From the NCBI GenBank assembly GCA_024220525.1, contig JAMYWO010000204.1, positions 2,979-64,015 on the forward strand: a stretch of 61,037 nucleotides of DNA, in the 5' to 3' direction. The stretch comes from Cochliopodium minus. Its lineage: Eukaryota; Discosea; Himatismenida; Cochliopodiidae. Under the pieces are notes generated by a model. It saw only the letters and a list, made by a program, of their open reading frames with translations. It had not been told where the DNA came from and made no database searches. Numbering within the stretch: position 1 is the stretch's first letter; every line of letters starts with the position of its first letter. A program made the position numbers and the translations under genes. Shown here in pieces: positions 47,201 to 60,962 of this stretch.

Positions 47201-47665
47201 TATTTTTAATTATTCTAATTTACTTATTTGTTTAAATTTTACCATTTTCTCACATAACAATCCTAAACATTGATGATTATATGTTCAATCATTGGTATTT
47301 ATTCAATCAACTTACCTCCTTTTGAGTTATTTCCTATTTTATGTTTCAAAAATATTTTTTTCTCAAGAAGATAAATTATAATTACCATCTTCTAATGATT
47401 TCATGAGATTTAAAGATGATTTTTGATAATCATAGAGAGTGCCTTTGATATATTAGGTATGTATAATTTTTTTTTTTTTAATATACTCACATCCTTCGCG
47501 TAGATTTTTGGGAGATTCAAAATCAAAATTTTCTTTTATATTTTTGGGAGATTCTATCTCATCAAACAATTTCTCTATGGTAATTGTATTTTTGATAAAA
47601 ACATTCTTGATGGGTGCAACTTTTTTCTTGATGTCTTTGATAGTTTTTTTGGGCTTTTTCAACAT
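44245..47665 (-). CDS. SNF2-family ATPase (Rad5/F-box-helicase-like group)
   Basis: Many short exons (at least twelve) from the ATG at 47665 (MLKKPKKTIKDIKKKVAP) to 44245; exon 1 ends at 47491. Helicase motifs in order: Q-type (TLYDYQKSSLNLM), Walker A (CEKMGLGKTLICLSLI, spliced over three exons at 47175-47300), Ia (TLIVVPQNLIHQWQSEI), the DExx box as LIVDEGK, III (NRWVVSGTP), V (KVILFSNSNETL) and VI (RLGQKRQV). The DEG(H)-ILG context resembles the Rad5/SHPRH-like or plant F-box-helicase group, but the usual His after DEG appears to be Lys. A large basic insert follows motif I, and a Lys-rich acidic tail ends the protein. Likely a chromatin or DNA-repair translocase in the nucleus. No RING was found. 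Confidence 0.8.
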
Positions 47666-47857
47666 TTTTTTTTATTATTTTAATATAATTTGTATTAAAT
47701 AAAAATTTTCTCAAATTTGGAATTTTTCAAATATTAGAATAACCCACAACAGTTTGTATTGGATCAGATAAGAAATGAAAAGAAATGTGTTTTTTTTTTA
47801 CTTAAATAAATTTTAAACTTTATTTATCTTTTCTTTTTATAATTGATTCAAAAACAC

Positions 47858-49893
<2,036 letters not shown>

Positions 49894-50142
49894 TTTAATT
49901 TGATATATTTGAACAAATCTATTTTTTTTATATTTTTTGGAAAAAGAAAAATCAAAATTAACATCAAAGTGAACAAGATTGAAGGATACTATTTAGAAAT
50001 TAATCAAGAAATAGATAACCTTTTTGAAGGGAATATTTTAAATAAATTCCTCTTATATAAAAAAAATAAAAACCAAACAAGTTACAATAAGAAAAAGATA
50101 TGAGATGATTGAAAGAAATCAGAAAACTTCTTTAATAAAATT

Positions 50143-51587
50143 TCAATTCTTCTTTTTTTCGGGAATTTCCTCAAAAAAATTAAAGTCCCAAAGATGTTTT
50201 TCGATTTCTTCAAGAGTATCAAGATTAGCTAGCTCAGGTCGAAAATGAATAGCGCTCTTCAAAGCAGGGCTCTCATTCATTAGAGTATAACACATGGCAA
50301 TATAAGAGAAACGCTCAGGGGGAGGTAAATTAGAAGGGATATGAGCATCAATCATCGATTTGTTGTAATAATAAAGAAAGATCCTCAATAAAATCTTATC
50401 GCATCTCAAAGTAGATAGAAAAATGGCGACGAAATCATACATGGGATCACCTATCCTCGAATCCCCGAAATCAATGATGGAAGAGGGGATATAATTGATC
50501 TCTGAGAACTTGTTGATGCCATACAGTTTGATCTGATTGCTATTATCCTTGACATACTTATCTCTTTCCAACAACAAAACATTTTCATCACTTAAATCAG
50601 CATGAAGGAAACCTAATTTTCTTTCACCTTCATCCACATTGAGTTTTTTCAAAAGATCATCTTTTTCAGGAAGATATTTGTAAAATTGTTCCCGAAATTT
50701 CTTTGGCAATCCACAATATTTTCTGTTCTTTTTGAGAGCTTTTGTATGATGATTTTCTATAAACTCTTTCCATGCCTTTTTGTCTGTACTCCCTATTTTT
50801 GATTCTTTGCTTAGATGTTGGGTTGTGTCCAACGAGTGGATCTTTGCCACATGATATCCCAAAAATCCAGCTAAAAGCAAAAAGTTAATAAATAAATAAA
50901 AAAGAAAACATTAAATTAAAATTTGAATTAATCACAATAACAATTGAATGTATATGATTTAATGAATTTTTTTGCGAGAATCATTCTGGAATGGAATATA
51001 AATTTTTGATTTTTTTTTTTTTTGATTTACCTAAATTCATCATATCATAACCATTCACTTTTTCCATTAGATTAGGAAGACTCTTGCCTTCTCTAAAAGA
51101 TTCCACCAAATAGGGAAATTCCCAATTCTTCCAAGTCTTCTTCTCATCATCTTTCTTATTCGTGAATAATTTGCCATATGAATAGAGTTTGGGAGAAATA
51201 TCCTTCAAAGCAGAACATTTACCGACAACTTGATACATTTCAACCTCTTTAAGATAATTTCCTTGCAATCTCCAACTTTCCAAAGCAAATATCTTCACAA
51301 TAAATGCTTTTTCTTTTTTATTGATCTTCAATACCTTTTTCATAATCCAAATTTTATTTAAGAATTTGTCTGTTAACTGAATTTTAAATTTTTTTTGATG
51401 ATTTTACCACGCATGTTCCATTTTTCATCAATGTTATATTCTTCTTTTTGATTTTCTCAGAGATGATATTGTCTTTTTTGAAGATATATTTGATGGCTTT
51501 GTGCCAATATGACAATTCATGCTTTTTATGATCAAATTCTTTATCACTTTTAATATTAAATCTTTTCAACTTTTTATTTTCTTTCAT
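50143..51587 (-). CDS. APH/choline-kinase-fold phosphotransferase-like protein
   Basis: Exons 51408-51587, 51031-51334 and 50143-50870 join to 1212 nt, 403 residues. Intron 1 must end at the AG at 51335-51336; the nearer AG brings a stop. The N-lobe lysine strand is KAFIVKIF; the catalytic loop is GFLHADLSDENVLLL with the Brenner motif HxDLxxxN, and the metal-binding IIDFGDSRIGDPMYD corresponds to DFG. These are the marks of the aminoglycoside-phosphotransferase superfamily, which phosphorylates small alcohols or sugars. All key residues are present, so it should be active. The substrate is unknown; no choline/ethanolamine-specific motif is visible. Confidence 0.8.
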
Positions 51588-51705
51588 TATTCAAACCAAT
51601 TTTTTTTTATTTAAATTTTAACTGGGATTCTGTTTATTTTTATGATAATAAAAATTTTTTTGAATTCATATTAAATATTATAATTAAAATGATCCTAATT
51701 TTCTT

Positions 51706-54068
51706 TTAAATCCAAATGTCGAGAACGTACCTGTTCTTTTCTTTCATAGCAGATATTTTCTTTTGAGCTTCTTCACTGGTCAACTTGTTTCCATCCTGAA
51801 GGACAAACTCAAAAGATTTGGTGACACTTTTGACCATACCATTTGCTTCACCACAAACATAGATGTAAGAATGTTCATTATCAATAAAAGAGTTAAAGAA
51901 TTGAGAGTTCTCTCGAATGACTTTGTCAACGTATCTCTTTTCTCCACTGACATAGTTTTCTCTGCTGAAAGAAGTAAAAAGATGAGTCAAAATACCTTCT
52001 TTAACATATCCTTCTATTTCCTCACGATAAAGAAAATCTTTTTTGCTATCTCTGCATCCAAACACCAAAGCACATTTTGGAATCAAAAAGTTGGGGTTTT
52101 TCTTTTTGAGTCCACTGAAATGTCTTAAGAATCCTCTGAATGGAGACAATCCTGTACCTGCTGCGACAAATACAAGGTTGTAACTTGTTTGGTTTTCATC
52201 AGCAAGAACGCAATCAGGTAATGTGAAGTAGTTGCTCTTGTTGAGAATGAGAGGAACAACATCTGTTGAAATAGTACTTTCTGAAGAACTATTTATAGGG
52301 CTACATATTTCATTATAGTCTTTTTTCTCAAATTTTTGAGTTAACCAATTTGTGCACAAACCTTAATTTGAAAAATTAAATATTTAAAAAATAATTTTGT
52401 TTTAATTAAAAATTTTACCTTTGAATTTTTTTGAAGGGAAAAATTGAGTTTTTTCAACATCGCTTTCAAAACAAGAATAAGCAAAATGTAACTCCTTGTC
52501 AAAAAGAGGAGAAGAAGCAAAAGAATAATTTCTCAAAGGGTTCTTTGGAAGAACAGAAAGTAAATGTTCAACTTTAGGGATGCAGTTATCATATTTCTCA
52601 AGCAATTCCAAAAGGGAAGGATAGCTGGAAATAAATTCGTCATATTCTTTTTTCTTCTTGATGGAAACAACCTCTCTCAATTCTCTTTTTTGGTTGTCAT
52701 CCTTTGCATAATCTGCCAACACTCTCAACAAACCTTTTTGAGGAGCACTTCTGATGCTGACCACCCAAGTGAAAATATATTCAAGTGTGGTTGGTTCGCT
52801 TGAAGCATACTTCAAATAAGAAGGCACCAATTCTTTTGAATAGAAGAAATTTATTTAAAATTATTTTTTTTTTTTATTTTGATAAATTACCTTTGTGTTC
52901 TTCGATTGGCTCCAACAAAATCTTTTTATGAGGATCAACATTTAGAATTTTCAAAATTTTCCCGACTTCTTGTTTATCATTAGGACAATGGATTGAAAAA
53001 TTGTATCCAGGCTTATAATCAAACGAATTTTCAACCTCCAACTCCATATGAATAACTTGTTTGATAGCATCTAAAGTAGTGAGTCTTTGTGAATTTTTTA
53101 TTTTTGCAAGAATGATCTCATTGTGATTATTTTTTTCTCCATTATTTGGTGTAATGGATCCTGTTTGATCTGTTATTGTGAAAACACATGGCGGAACTTT
53201 TGAGGTTGGTGTGGAGGATGCTTTAATGTTCCACTTTGGTTTTTTTGTATCCTCTGTCTTTGAGTTTTTCTCAAAAAAAATTTGTGCTTCTGTGAAAAAT
53301 TTCTTTTTCCATGGTTCAATAAAATCCTCCAATCTGAAATCAATTTTTTATAATTTATAATTATAAAATAAAAAATGAAAAAAAATTTTCTACCCCATCG
53401 CATCATCTGCTTCACATCTATCCATTATTTTTACGGATCCTGCTTCTTGCATCTTTTCATCAAAATTTCTTGGGTTTCCCATGAACTTTGTGAAATTGCT
53501 ATCTCCCAATCCCAACAATGCATACGATGAGCCTTTCAATTCTTGGTTGTTGCAATTCGAAAGATGTTTAAAGAATGAGATTGCATTCTCCGGTGGTTCA
53601 CCATCACCTAAATGAAAGAATTATTTTAATTTCTTATATTTGATTGGCGAAAAATCAAATATTCAATGTTGAAATGATAAGAGATGGATCAATTAATTTG
53701 TTTATGTTCATAATTTATCTCGAATCTATATTCATCCTTTCAATTATAATTTACCTGTTGAGGAAACTATTATCAAATTCAATCCAGATGTAAAATCAAC
53801 CTATTAATCAAATTGTATTGATAAAATTAATGTATTTTCTTGAAAAATATATTGGAGTTCAAAACTTTGCAACATTTCAAAATTTATAAATTAATATCCA
53901 CAAACAAAGTTGTAAATTTTGGACATGTCTAAAAATATATTTTACCTTTTGGAATTCATCCATGCTATGGCAAGTATATTTGTATCCCTTTTGACCAGAT
54001 TCCAATACGAAATTCTTTGCTATTCCTTCAGCAGTGCCCATTTGAGATCCATAAAGTATATTAATCAT
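51706..54068 (-). CDS. MTRR: Diflavin reductase, methionine-synthase-reductase type
   Basis: Six exons (53946-54068, 53755-53800, 53394-53607, 52891-53333, 52419-52832, 51706-52361) join to 1896 nt, 631 residues. The N-terminal flavodoxin domain holds the FMN loops LYGSQMGTAEGIA, SSTGDGEPPENA and LGLGDSNFTKF; the FNFDE/EADDAMGLEDFIEPW end matches MTRR better than cytochrome P450 reductase. The FAD domain has RNYSFASSP. The NADPH half has AAGTGLSPFRGFL, FGCRDSKKDFLY, YVCGEANGM and an aromatic end (LDIWI). Known role: reductive reactivation of cob(II)alamin methionine synthase. P450 reductase or NR1 is the alternative. Intron 1 carries the second MITE-like element. Confidence 0.85.
53843..53941. 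mobile_element. MITE-like inverted-repeat element, copy 2, with 11-bp target duplication
   Basis: The element is 53854-53930 (77 bp), flanked by the exact 11-mer AAAAATATATT at 53843-53853 and 53931-53941. The right end (AACAAAGTTGTAAATTTTGG plus ACATGTCT) is identical to copy 1 over at least 28 bp. The left end (GGAGTTCAAAACTTTGCAAC) is the diverged inverted repeat. It is 10 bp shorter than copy 1 in the middle. It sits in intron 1 of the diflavin reductase gene, close to the donor site. Confidence 0.82.
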
Positions 54069-54323
54069 TTTTATTGTTTTAATTCTATTTTTTGAAGTGA
54101 ATCCAATTTCTTTTTTTTTTTATTTTATTTATTCAAAACTTTTTTGGAGTTTGAAAACCAAAATAGACATTTGCTAAACATTACAAATTAAGTTCTCTTT
54201 TGTTAAAAACATCAAGTTGGAGTCATGGGATTTCAAATGAAATTTGATTCAAATTCAATTATAATAAAAAAAAAAAATTGAAAGGAAGTTTTTTGTTAAG
54301 AGGAAATTTTCCTAAATAAAAAA

Positions 54324-55505
54324 ATGGAATTACCAAATGTGATATGGTGCTACTTGTTCAGATATCTAGAGATATCTTCTCTTAAACAAGTGATGTTAGT
54401 AAATATCAAAAATATACTAAAAACTCATAAAAGTTTTATCACAACAAAGAATGAAATTTATTTTATCCAACCAATAATATTTTTGGAATTCTCTTTATGA
54501 AAATTTCTAATCTCGATATTTTTTCTTTAATAGGTATCAAAAAATTGGAACAGACAAGCCAAAAAAACAGTGAACACAATTTGGATTGTACCAACAATAT
54601 TAAAGCTGACACAAATAGGAAAAATCTTTGCAAACATCAAAACGTTGGTAATGAACGACTGTTATAAACTAGTTGTTGATTCCCAATTTGCTTCTGCATT
54701 AAAATCTATGGAAAATTTGGAAGAACTAAAATTCGAAATCGCTGATCTCACAAACCGTCTTTCTTTTTTTCCCAAAACTTTGCGTAATAATTGATCTTAA
54801 ATTTTTTTTAAAAAAAATTTTTTAAAAAAACATCCTCTACAGTTCGTTTACATTTCGAAAATTGTGATTTTGGAAAAGATATCAGCTTAATCCCTCGTTT
54901 GTTTCCCAATTTGGAAGAATTAAGGTACTGTTTAATTTCTCAACATTTTTCTTTTTTAAAAATTTTGTAAAAAATAAAGCCTAAGAGGAAGCAGGAGCAA
55001 AGAAAAAACTGAAGTTAAATTACTTTTTTTTTATCATTAATTTTAAAATTAACTTTGATAAAATTAGTATGAGAACTCGAAATTTGATCTTTCTATGGTT
55101 GCATCAATGAACAAACTAAAAGCACTATCAATTTCTGGTTTATCAATCATTTCAAATGACAGTAATTTCCAAAGAAATGTAAACATGAAACAACTCAATC
55201 TTTCTCACTGTGATATCAATCAAAACACCTTTAACTTTGTTGTTTCATTATCTAATTTGGAATCATTATCTCTTTATGGTGGCAAGGTAAATGACTTTGA
55301 TTTGATCAGTTTTGTTTCTCTCTCAAACCTGGTTTATTTAAACATTGGTAATCATTTTAATTTATTTCAAATTTATTTTAAATACATTTTTTTTTTTTTT
55401 CAAAAAGCTTACTGTACTCCATTGAACAACATAATATCACAAAATATCAATGACTTTAAAAAGCTCAAATACTTAAACTGTTACCCTCATCAAATTGAAG
55501 AGTAA
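54324..55505 (+). CDS. F-box and leucine-rich repeat protein
   Basis: Exons 54324-54398, 54534-54783, 54843-54924, 54980-55013, 55068-55347 and 55408-55505 join in phase to 819 nt, 272 residues. The F-box is at the very N-terminus, split by intron 1: MELPNVIWCYLFRYLE, ISSLKQVMLV, SKNWNRQA. LRRs follow with IKTLVMNDCYKL, LEELKFE, MKQLNLSHCDIN, LESLSLYGGKV and LVYLNI. The terminus is HQIEE. Probable SCF substrate receptor. It is the third F-box gene within 21 kb, after those at 34408 and 43075. Confidence 0.82.
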
Positions 55506-55702
55506 AACTATTTTTTTTTTGGATTCATTTTTTGGGAATTTAATTATATTGTTTTTTGATCTAGTTTAATGATTTATCAAACCAATTTTGATACCCTTTC
55601 CAAAAGAATGATAATTTATTGAAATAAATAAACTTTTTTCAAAAAAAAAAAAAAATTATTTTAATTACAAATATAAAAACGATAAGAGTTAATTTAATAC
55701 TA

Positions 55703-57007
55703 TCAAAAAGTTTCGAGCTCATCTTCTGAAACTTCTTCTTCTGAATATTCCTCCTTTCTTTTGAAAACAAGCTCGTTACTAAGTGACAACTTCTGTTTCT
55801 GTTGTTCCTCAGTAAAAGATGAAACAGAAAGAGATCCAAAACTTTGAATTAAAAATTAAATTTAAATTTAAATAAACAAAATTTTATTTTTTACCTGAAC
55901 GTACGTGTTAATTTCCTTTGAGGACTAAATACAAAATCATCCATAGGATCATCTTGACGCACGTATATTTTCTTGATAGGCTTTTTGTTTTCTACAAGAA
56001 ACTGTTGACAACGAAGGAACTGATGAGTGAACAACATCACGCTGAGATTTACTAGAAATTGCTTGAACCAGATCTTGTTTTTACATTGGCAGCTTATGTG
56101 AAGCATTCTTTTTCAAATTTTAATTTATTTAAATTAATAAAAAAAATTTGTATTATTCTTTACCTTTCTTTCTTTTTGTTGAAACCAATTGAGATGATGC
56201 ATTTTTTCTTCATCATTTGATCGTATACATCAAACATGTCGCCTAGAAATTTCATAATGAAGAAATTGTTTTTGCAGAGAAGTTCCAACATGTCCACTAT
56301 CTTTTCTCTTTCCACAGTGCTTGATACATACGCTATAAATAAAAAAAATATGTTTAATTACTTTAAGGGATCAATTATATATCGATTATGTTCATATGTA
56401 ACTATTATTTTGAATGAAATATATTTTTATTTTTTAAATTTTTTGATTGGAATTGATTTATAATATGCTTTTTGAGAAATATAATAGAGATTGATAGAAA
56501 ATAATTTGTTTTTTTTTTTTTACCTATATAAAAATTTCTATTTGCGAAATGAAAGGTGTCAGCAAGTATTTCTTCATTAAAATATAAAATATCCTTCACT
56601 TCCAGAGGGATATCGATCTCCCTAATCTTCTCTGTTTGCCCAAGCAAACAATTATTTTCACATAGGAACTGGGAAAATTCAATCATCATAGATTGGAAAT
56701 AATTGGAGAAGCTCCCATCCTGATTCTTGAAGTTTGCCATCAACATCTTTTGCTGTTTAACGTTATAACCGAATTTTATGGTGCATTGTCTCTCACTTTG
56801 GATTTGGATGGAATAAATAGTATTGTGAGTTGGATATGATACTTTAAATCCCTTTGGTATTGCAAATCTGGTGAATAAATCTTTAAGATATTTCGTTGAA
56901 CAATCTCTTCTGATTATCGCTATAAATACTCCAGAAGGTTCGAAATTAGTTGTTTTCTTGATGTAATCAAGGTTTTTATTGTAAAAAAGATTTGATATAA
57001 ATTCCAT
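55703..57007 (-). CDS. Unrecognised conserved-looking cytosolic protein
   Basis: Exons 56524-57007, 56164-56332, 55895-56107 and 55703-55841 join to 1005 nt, 334 residues. The start is MEFISNLFYNKNLDYIKKTT. No membrane segment, signal or repeat is seen. Clean phases over four exons, a mixed amino-acid composition (e.g. YPTHNTIYSIQIQSERQCTI, LCKNNFFIMKFLGDMFDVYD) and a Ser/Glu-rich acidic tail (EEYSEEEVSEDELETF) argue that it is a real gene. Two Cys-X-Cys pairs near exon 3 (SCQCKNK) are noted. I do not recognise the family. Confidence 0.65.
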
Positions 57008-57470
57008 TGTGATGTTCTTTTGAGAATGTGAAAGTTTAAATTTTTTTATATTTTAAATATATTTATTTGTCAATCCAGCTTCCATCTCAGAAAAATTAAA
57101 AAAATATTGTCGTTTTAATTTTAAAGATATCTTTGGGTATTGTATCGATATCCCATCGATAAAATGATTCACATGAAAGTAGTAAATTAATATTTTCTAA
57201 AGAAATATATTTCATTTATAACTTAAGGAAACAAAATTTAAAAATAATAAAGATGTTCCAATGTTGAAGGATTTCTCTCAAGAATTCAATAAATAAAGAA
57301 AAAGATATAAAAAAATTCATCAAATTGAATGGGAATTGGGAAAAGCTTTGCAAATTATTAGTAAATTTTTTTTATTTTAACATATTTACGATAAAAAAAT
57401 TTAAAAACCAAATTTCTATCCAATTTTCATCATTATATCTCCACTTTTATTAATTATTTTTTTGAAACAA

Positions 57471-58041
57471 ATGAACTCATTTTTTGTGGAAAAAAAAAAA
57501 GAAGCTGAAAGATGAGTTGCTTATAATTGACAAAGAGTTTCCAATTTGTACCTTATCCAAAAAAGTTAAAGATTCAATGATTAAAAAAGCAATGAAAAGA
57601 AAGTCAGTTACTTCGACACACAAAATTAAAGTTTTCAATCCCAAGAACGCTCCAATCCCTGTGATCTCAATAACCAAGAAATAAATGGTTTGTTGTGTTT
57701 TTATTTAATAAATTAAAGATTTTGTTTCAAATTAGAAGAGATTGATGGTTACTTAAAAAAAAAGTTTGTTTTTTTCTTATTTTTCTTGTTAAGAGGTGCT
57801 TGTTCTTGTTGAAGATATATTTTTTGAGAATCATCCAAAAATGAGTGACAAACAGAAAAAATTAATCAAAATAACATTAAATAACATTGGAAAAGTTGAT
57901 TCTGATGATAAACAAGCTCCTTCTGATGGTTTAAACCTCTTTCAAAATGCATTGTTTAATATTCAAGTAATAAAAAAACAGAGAAAGAGAAGCCACAATC
58001 TATTAGAATACTTAAAACGAACAAACTTAAATTTAACATAA
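57471..58041 (+). CDS. Small basic protein gene, structure uncertain
   Basis: Two open segments: 57484-57684 (LKDELLIIDKEFPICTLSKK, KIKVFNPKNAPIPVIS) and 57796-58041 (LVEDIFFENHPKMSDKQKK, ending TNLNLT). The only upstream ATG (57471, MNSFFVE) is one base out of frame with the first segment across an 11-A run, and no convincing intron joins the two segments. Either the A run is mis-sized or these are separate fragments. Rich in Lys; no family recognised. Confidence 0.4.
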
Positions 58042-58361
58042 AGTTTATTTTTTTAAATTTCATCTTCTCCATTTTCTCAATACAAGTCATTCTGTATTCC
58101 GTGATTAAAGAGAAATACTTTGTAAAGAAGATATCTTGCATTTATTCAATAAATCTAATTAATAAATGAGGAAATGAAACAAAGCCAAACATATTGTTTC
58201 AAAAAAAGAACATTACTTTTATTTATTTGCTTCAATATAAAAAATTATAGTTATAAAGATATAGCTTGTTTATTGTTGAAAAATCATCCAATTTTGAAAG
58301 TATTCTAATACAAAATCTAATTCAAAATATCCAAATAAAAAATAAATAAAAATTGAAAAGA
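58042..58361. other. Intergenic region
   Basis: About 320 nt between the small basic gene and prefoldin-2; A/T-rich, no gene or repeat recognised. Confidence 0.5.
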
Positions 58362-59061
58362 ATGGAAGATGAATTAGAGAAAAATAAGATTATTGGTGAA
58401 TATGAGCAAATGCAAAGAGGGATTAAATTGATATCTGAAAAAATTGCAGAATTAAATGTGGATCTAAGAGAACATGAGTAAAAATATCAAGAATCCCCTT
58501 TTAAATATTTTATTATTTATAACCCTATTAAAAGATTGGTGATCAATTCTATCAAAGATCTTGATCCAAAAAGAAAATGTTTCAGAAAAATTGGAGGAAT
58601 TTTAGTGGAAAGAACAATCGGTGAAGTATTGCCTGCAGTACAAAAAAATTTGGATGGAGTAATCAATTTAATTATTACCCTTTTATAATCTAAATTTATA
58701 CATCATATACACTCAATAAATTATTTTTCGATCTTTTGTTCAAAATTATCCAAAAAATAGAATATATATATATTACTTTATTTATCTATTATATTCAAAT
58801 GAATGGATGAAATAAAGTATGATAATCATATTCCTCAACATGTTATTTTAGAAAACTAATCCAATTAAATTAAATTAAAAACACCAAATTTCTTCAAAGA
58901 TTCAAGATGTAATAGAACAATTGAAAAAACAATTACATCAAAAACAAGAAGAATCACAAGAATTCCAACAAAAATTTCAAATAAGAGTAGAAAACTCAAA
59001 TGAAGAAAGTAAAGAGAACAAAGAAGAAGAAAAGAAAGAAAACACTGGTGTTTTAATTTAA
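58362..59061 (+). CDS. PFDN2: Prefoldin subunit 2
   Basis: Exon 1 is 58362-58478, exon 2 begins at about 58535 (LVINSIKDLDPKRKC), exon 3 begins near 58903 (IQDVIEQLKKQLHQK) and ends at the TAA at 59061. The family core is plain: EYEQMQRGI, EHELVINSIKDLD, FRKIGGILVERTIGEVLPAV, then the second coiled-coil arm. Known role: a beta-type subunit of the hexameric prefoldin chaperone that delivers actin and tubulin to CCT. Exon 1 has a seven-A run at 58438-58444 where the alignment needs six (ISEKIAELNVDLREHE), so the frame breaks in a conserved essential gene; sequence error is likely. The C-terminus is Glu/Lys-rich and longer than usual. Confidence 0.88.
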
Positions 59062-59146
59062 ATCAAGAACCAAATTAAATTATTTAATTAAATAACAAAA
59101 AAAGAAAAGAAAAAATGGATCAAAATAAAATTTGTTTATTTATAAT

Positions 59147-60962
59147 TTAAAGTAATCCACGATCTTTGAAGACTTGGTACATAGTAGTTCCAAGACGAGC
59201 AGGGGATTCGGAGATAGTTACACCAGCATCTTTCAAAGCATTAATTTTGGAAGGAGCATCACCAGTACCTCCAGAAATGATAGCACCAGCATGACCCATA
59301 CGTCTTCCTAAAATATTTTTTAAAAAAAAAGTTCATTTAGTTAAAAAAAAAAAAAATATTTTAATTATTTTATTTTAATAATAAATAAAATTAAAAAAAT
59401 AAAATTTTTTTACCTGGTGGAGCAGTGATACCAGCAATAAACCCAACAACAGGTTTCTTAGAAGATCCAGTGTTGTGAGTCTTCAAAAATTCAGCAGCCT
59501 CCTCTTCAGCTTGACCACCGATCTCACCGATCATGATGATACCTTCAGTTTGAGGATCTTGGAGGAACATTTTCAAAACATCAACAAAGTTAGTTCCATT
59601 AAAAGGATCTCCTCCAATACCGACACAGGTGGATTGTCCCAAACCTACGCTGGTGGTTTGTGCGACTGCTTCGTAGGTCAAGGTACCACTTCTTGAGACG
59701 ACTCCGATTCTTCCAGGGAAGTGGATGTGTCCAGGCATGATTCCAATTTTGCATTCTCCTGGTTTGATAATTCCTATCATCAAAAAGTTGATTCAAAGTT
59801 AATTTGAGGTATTTGATTAAAGGATATGATTATTTATAAATTAGGTTAATAAGGTTTTATATTTCTGGTATAAAACATAATAGGACATAATCTAATAATA
59901 GGTATGATTATTAAATATAATCGATAATTCAAAAGTGTATTTTAAGGATATACTCAAATAGGTTATCTCTGATAATTTTTTCAAATAGAAAGATAGTAAT
60001 GAATTAAAATAAGTTTTATTTGATATATGAAGTATAATTTTTGAAAAAAAGAAAAGAGTATTTTACCAGGACAGTTTGGTCCAATCAATCTTGATTTGGT
60101 TTGTCTGTTTAATCTATATTTGACTCTAACCATATCTTGTTGAGGAATACCTTCAGTGATACAGACAATCAATGGGATTTCTGCTTCCATTGCTTCCTCA
60201 ATAGCGCTTGCAGCAAATGGAGGAGGGACATAAATAACGGTAGCCTCTGCACCAGTAGCATCACGAGCCTAAAATTTAAAAGGATTTTGTTAAATGTCTA
60301 ATGATAAACGAATAATGAGCAAATCCCAAATTGTTTTAAGAAATCATCCAAAAAAAGTTGATAATATTGATTAATAATCTTTTGAGAAAGATTTTATGAG
60401 AATTAAGATTGGTTTTTTCAAATATATAAATGTTTTTTATAACGTTGTGAAATAAATGATCAATTCAACTAAAATTAAAAAAAATTATAAAATATATCTT
60501 CAAAATAATATTTTTTTATAAATTTATAAAAAATATTATTTTATAATGTGGGATTAATTATTGTTTTTCTCTTTTGGGTAAATTATAGGTATTTTTACCT
60601 CTCTACAATTTGAAAAAACTGGAAGACCAATATGAGTAAATCCTTTTGGCTTTCCAACAGAAACACCTCCAACCATTTTGGTACCATATTCAATAGCTTG
60701 TGTGGTATGGAATGTACCCTAGGATTATAAAGTGAAATAAGTATCGTTTAATTATAAAAGGAGAATAAAAGGAGAAAAATTTTTTTCATACTTGCTTTCC
60801 GGTCATTCCTTGGCAAATTACTCTTGTGCTGCTATCAATCATTACATAGGGTTGTTGTTTAGAGTAAAATTTTTTGTTGACTTCAAAGAAGCTATTTTTG
60901 GAGATTTTGAAGGATCCAAAATTTAATTTGGTTTTGTTAAGTTTCAAATTTTTGATCTTCAT
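59147..60962 (-). CDS. SUCLG1: Succinyl-CoA ligase alpha subunit, mitochondrial
   Basis: Five exons (60792-60962, 60599-60718, 60067-60268, 59414-59773, 59147-59307) join to 1014 nt, 337 residues. The leader [18 protein letters not shown] is a mitochondrial presequence; the mature part starts near [19 protein letters not shown]. CoA-binding domain: [27 protein letters not shown]. Ligase domain: [36 protein letters not shown], and the phosphohistidine His290 in [13 protein letters not shown]. Known role: with the beta subunit converts succinyl-CoA to succinate with ATP or GTP formation in the TCA cycle. All catalytic elements are intact. Confidence 0.97.

Noticed and set aside
51335-51410. Apparent one-base fault at intron 1 of the APH-like gene
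   Set aside because: Using the next AG (51335-51336) restores a canonical in-phase join with a better family alignment.
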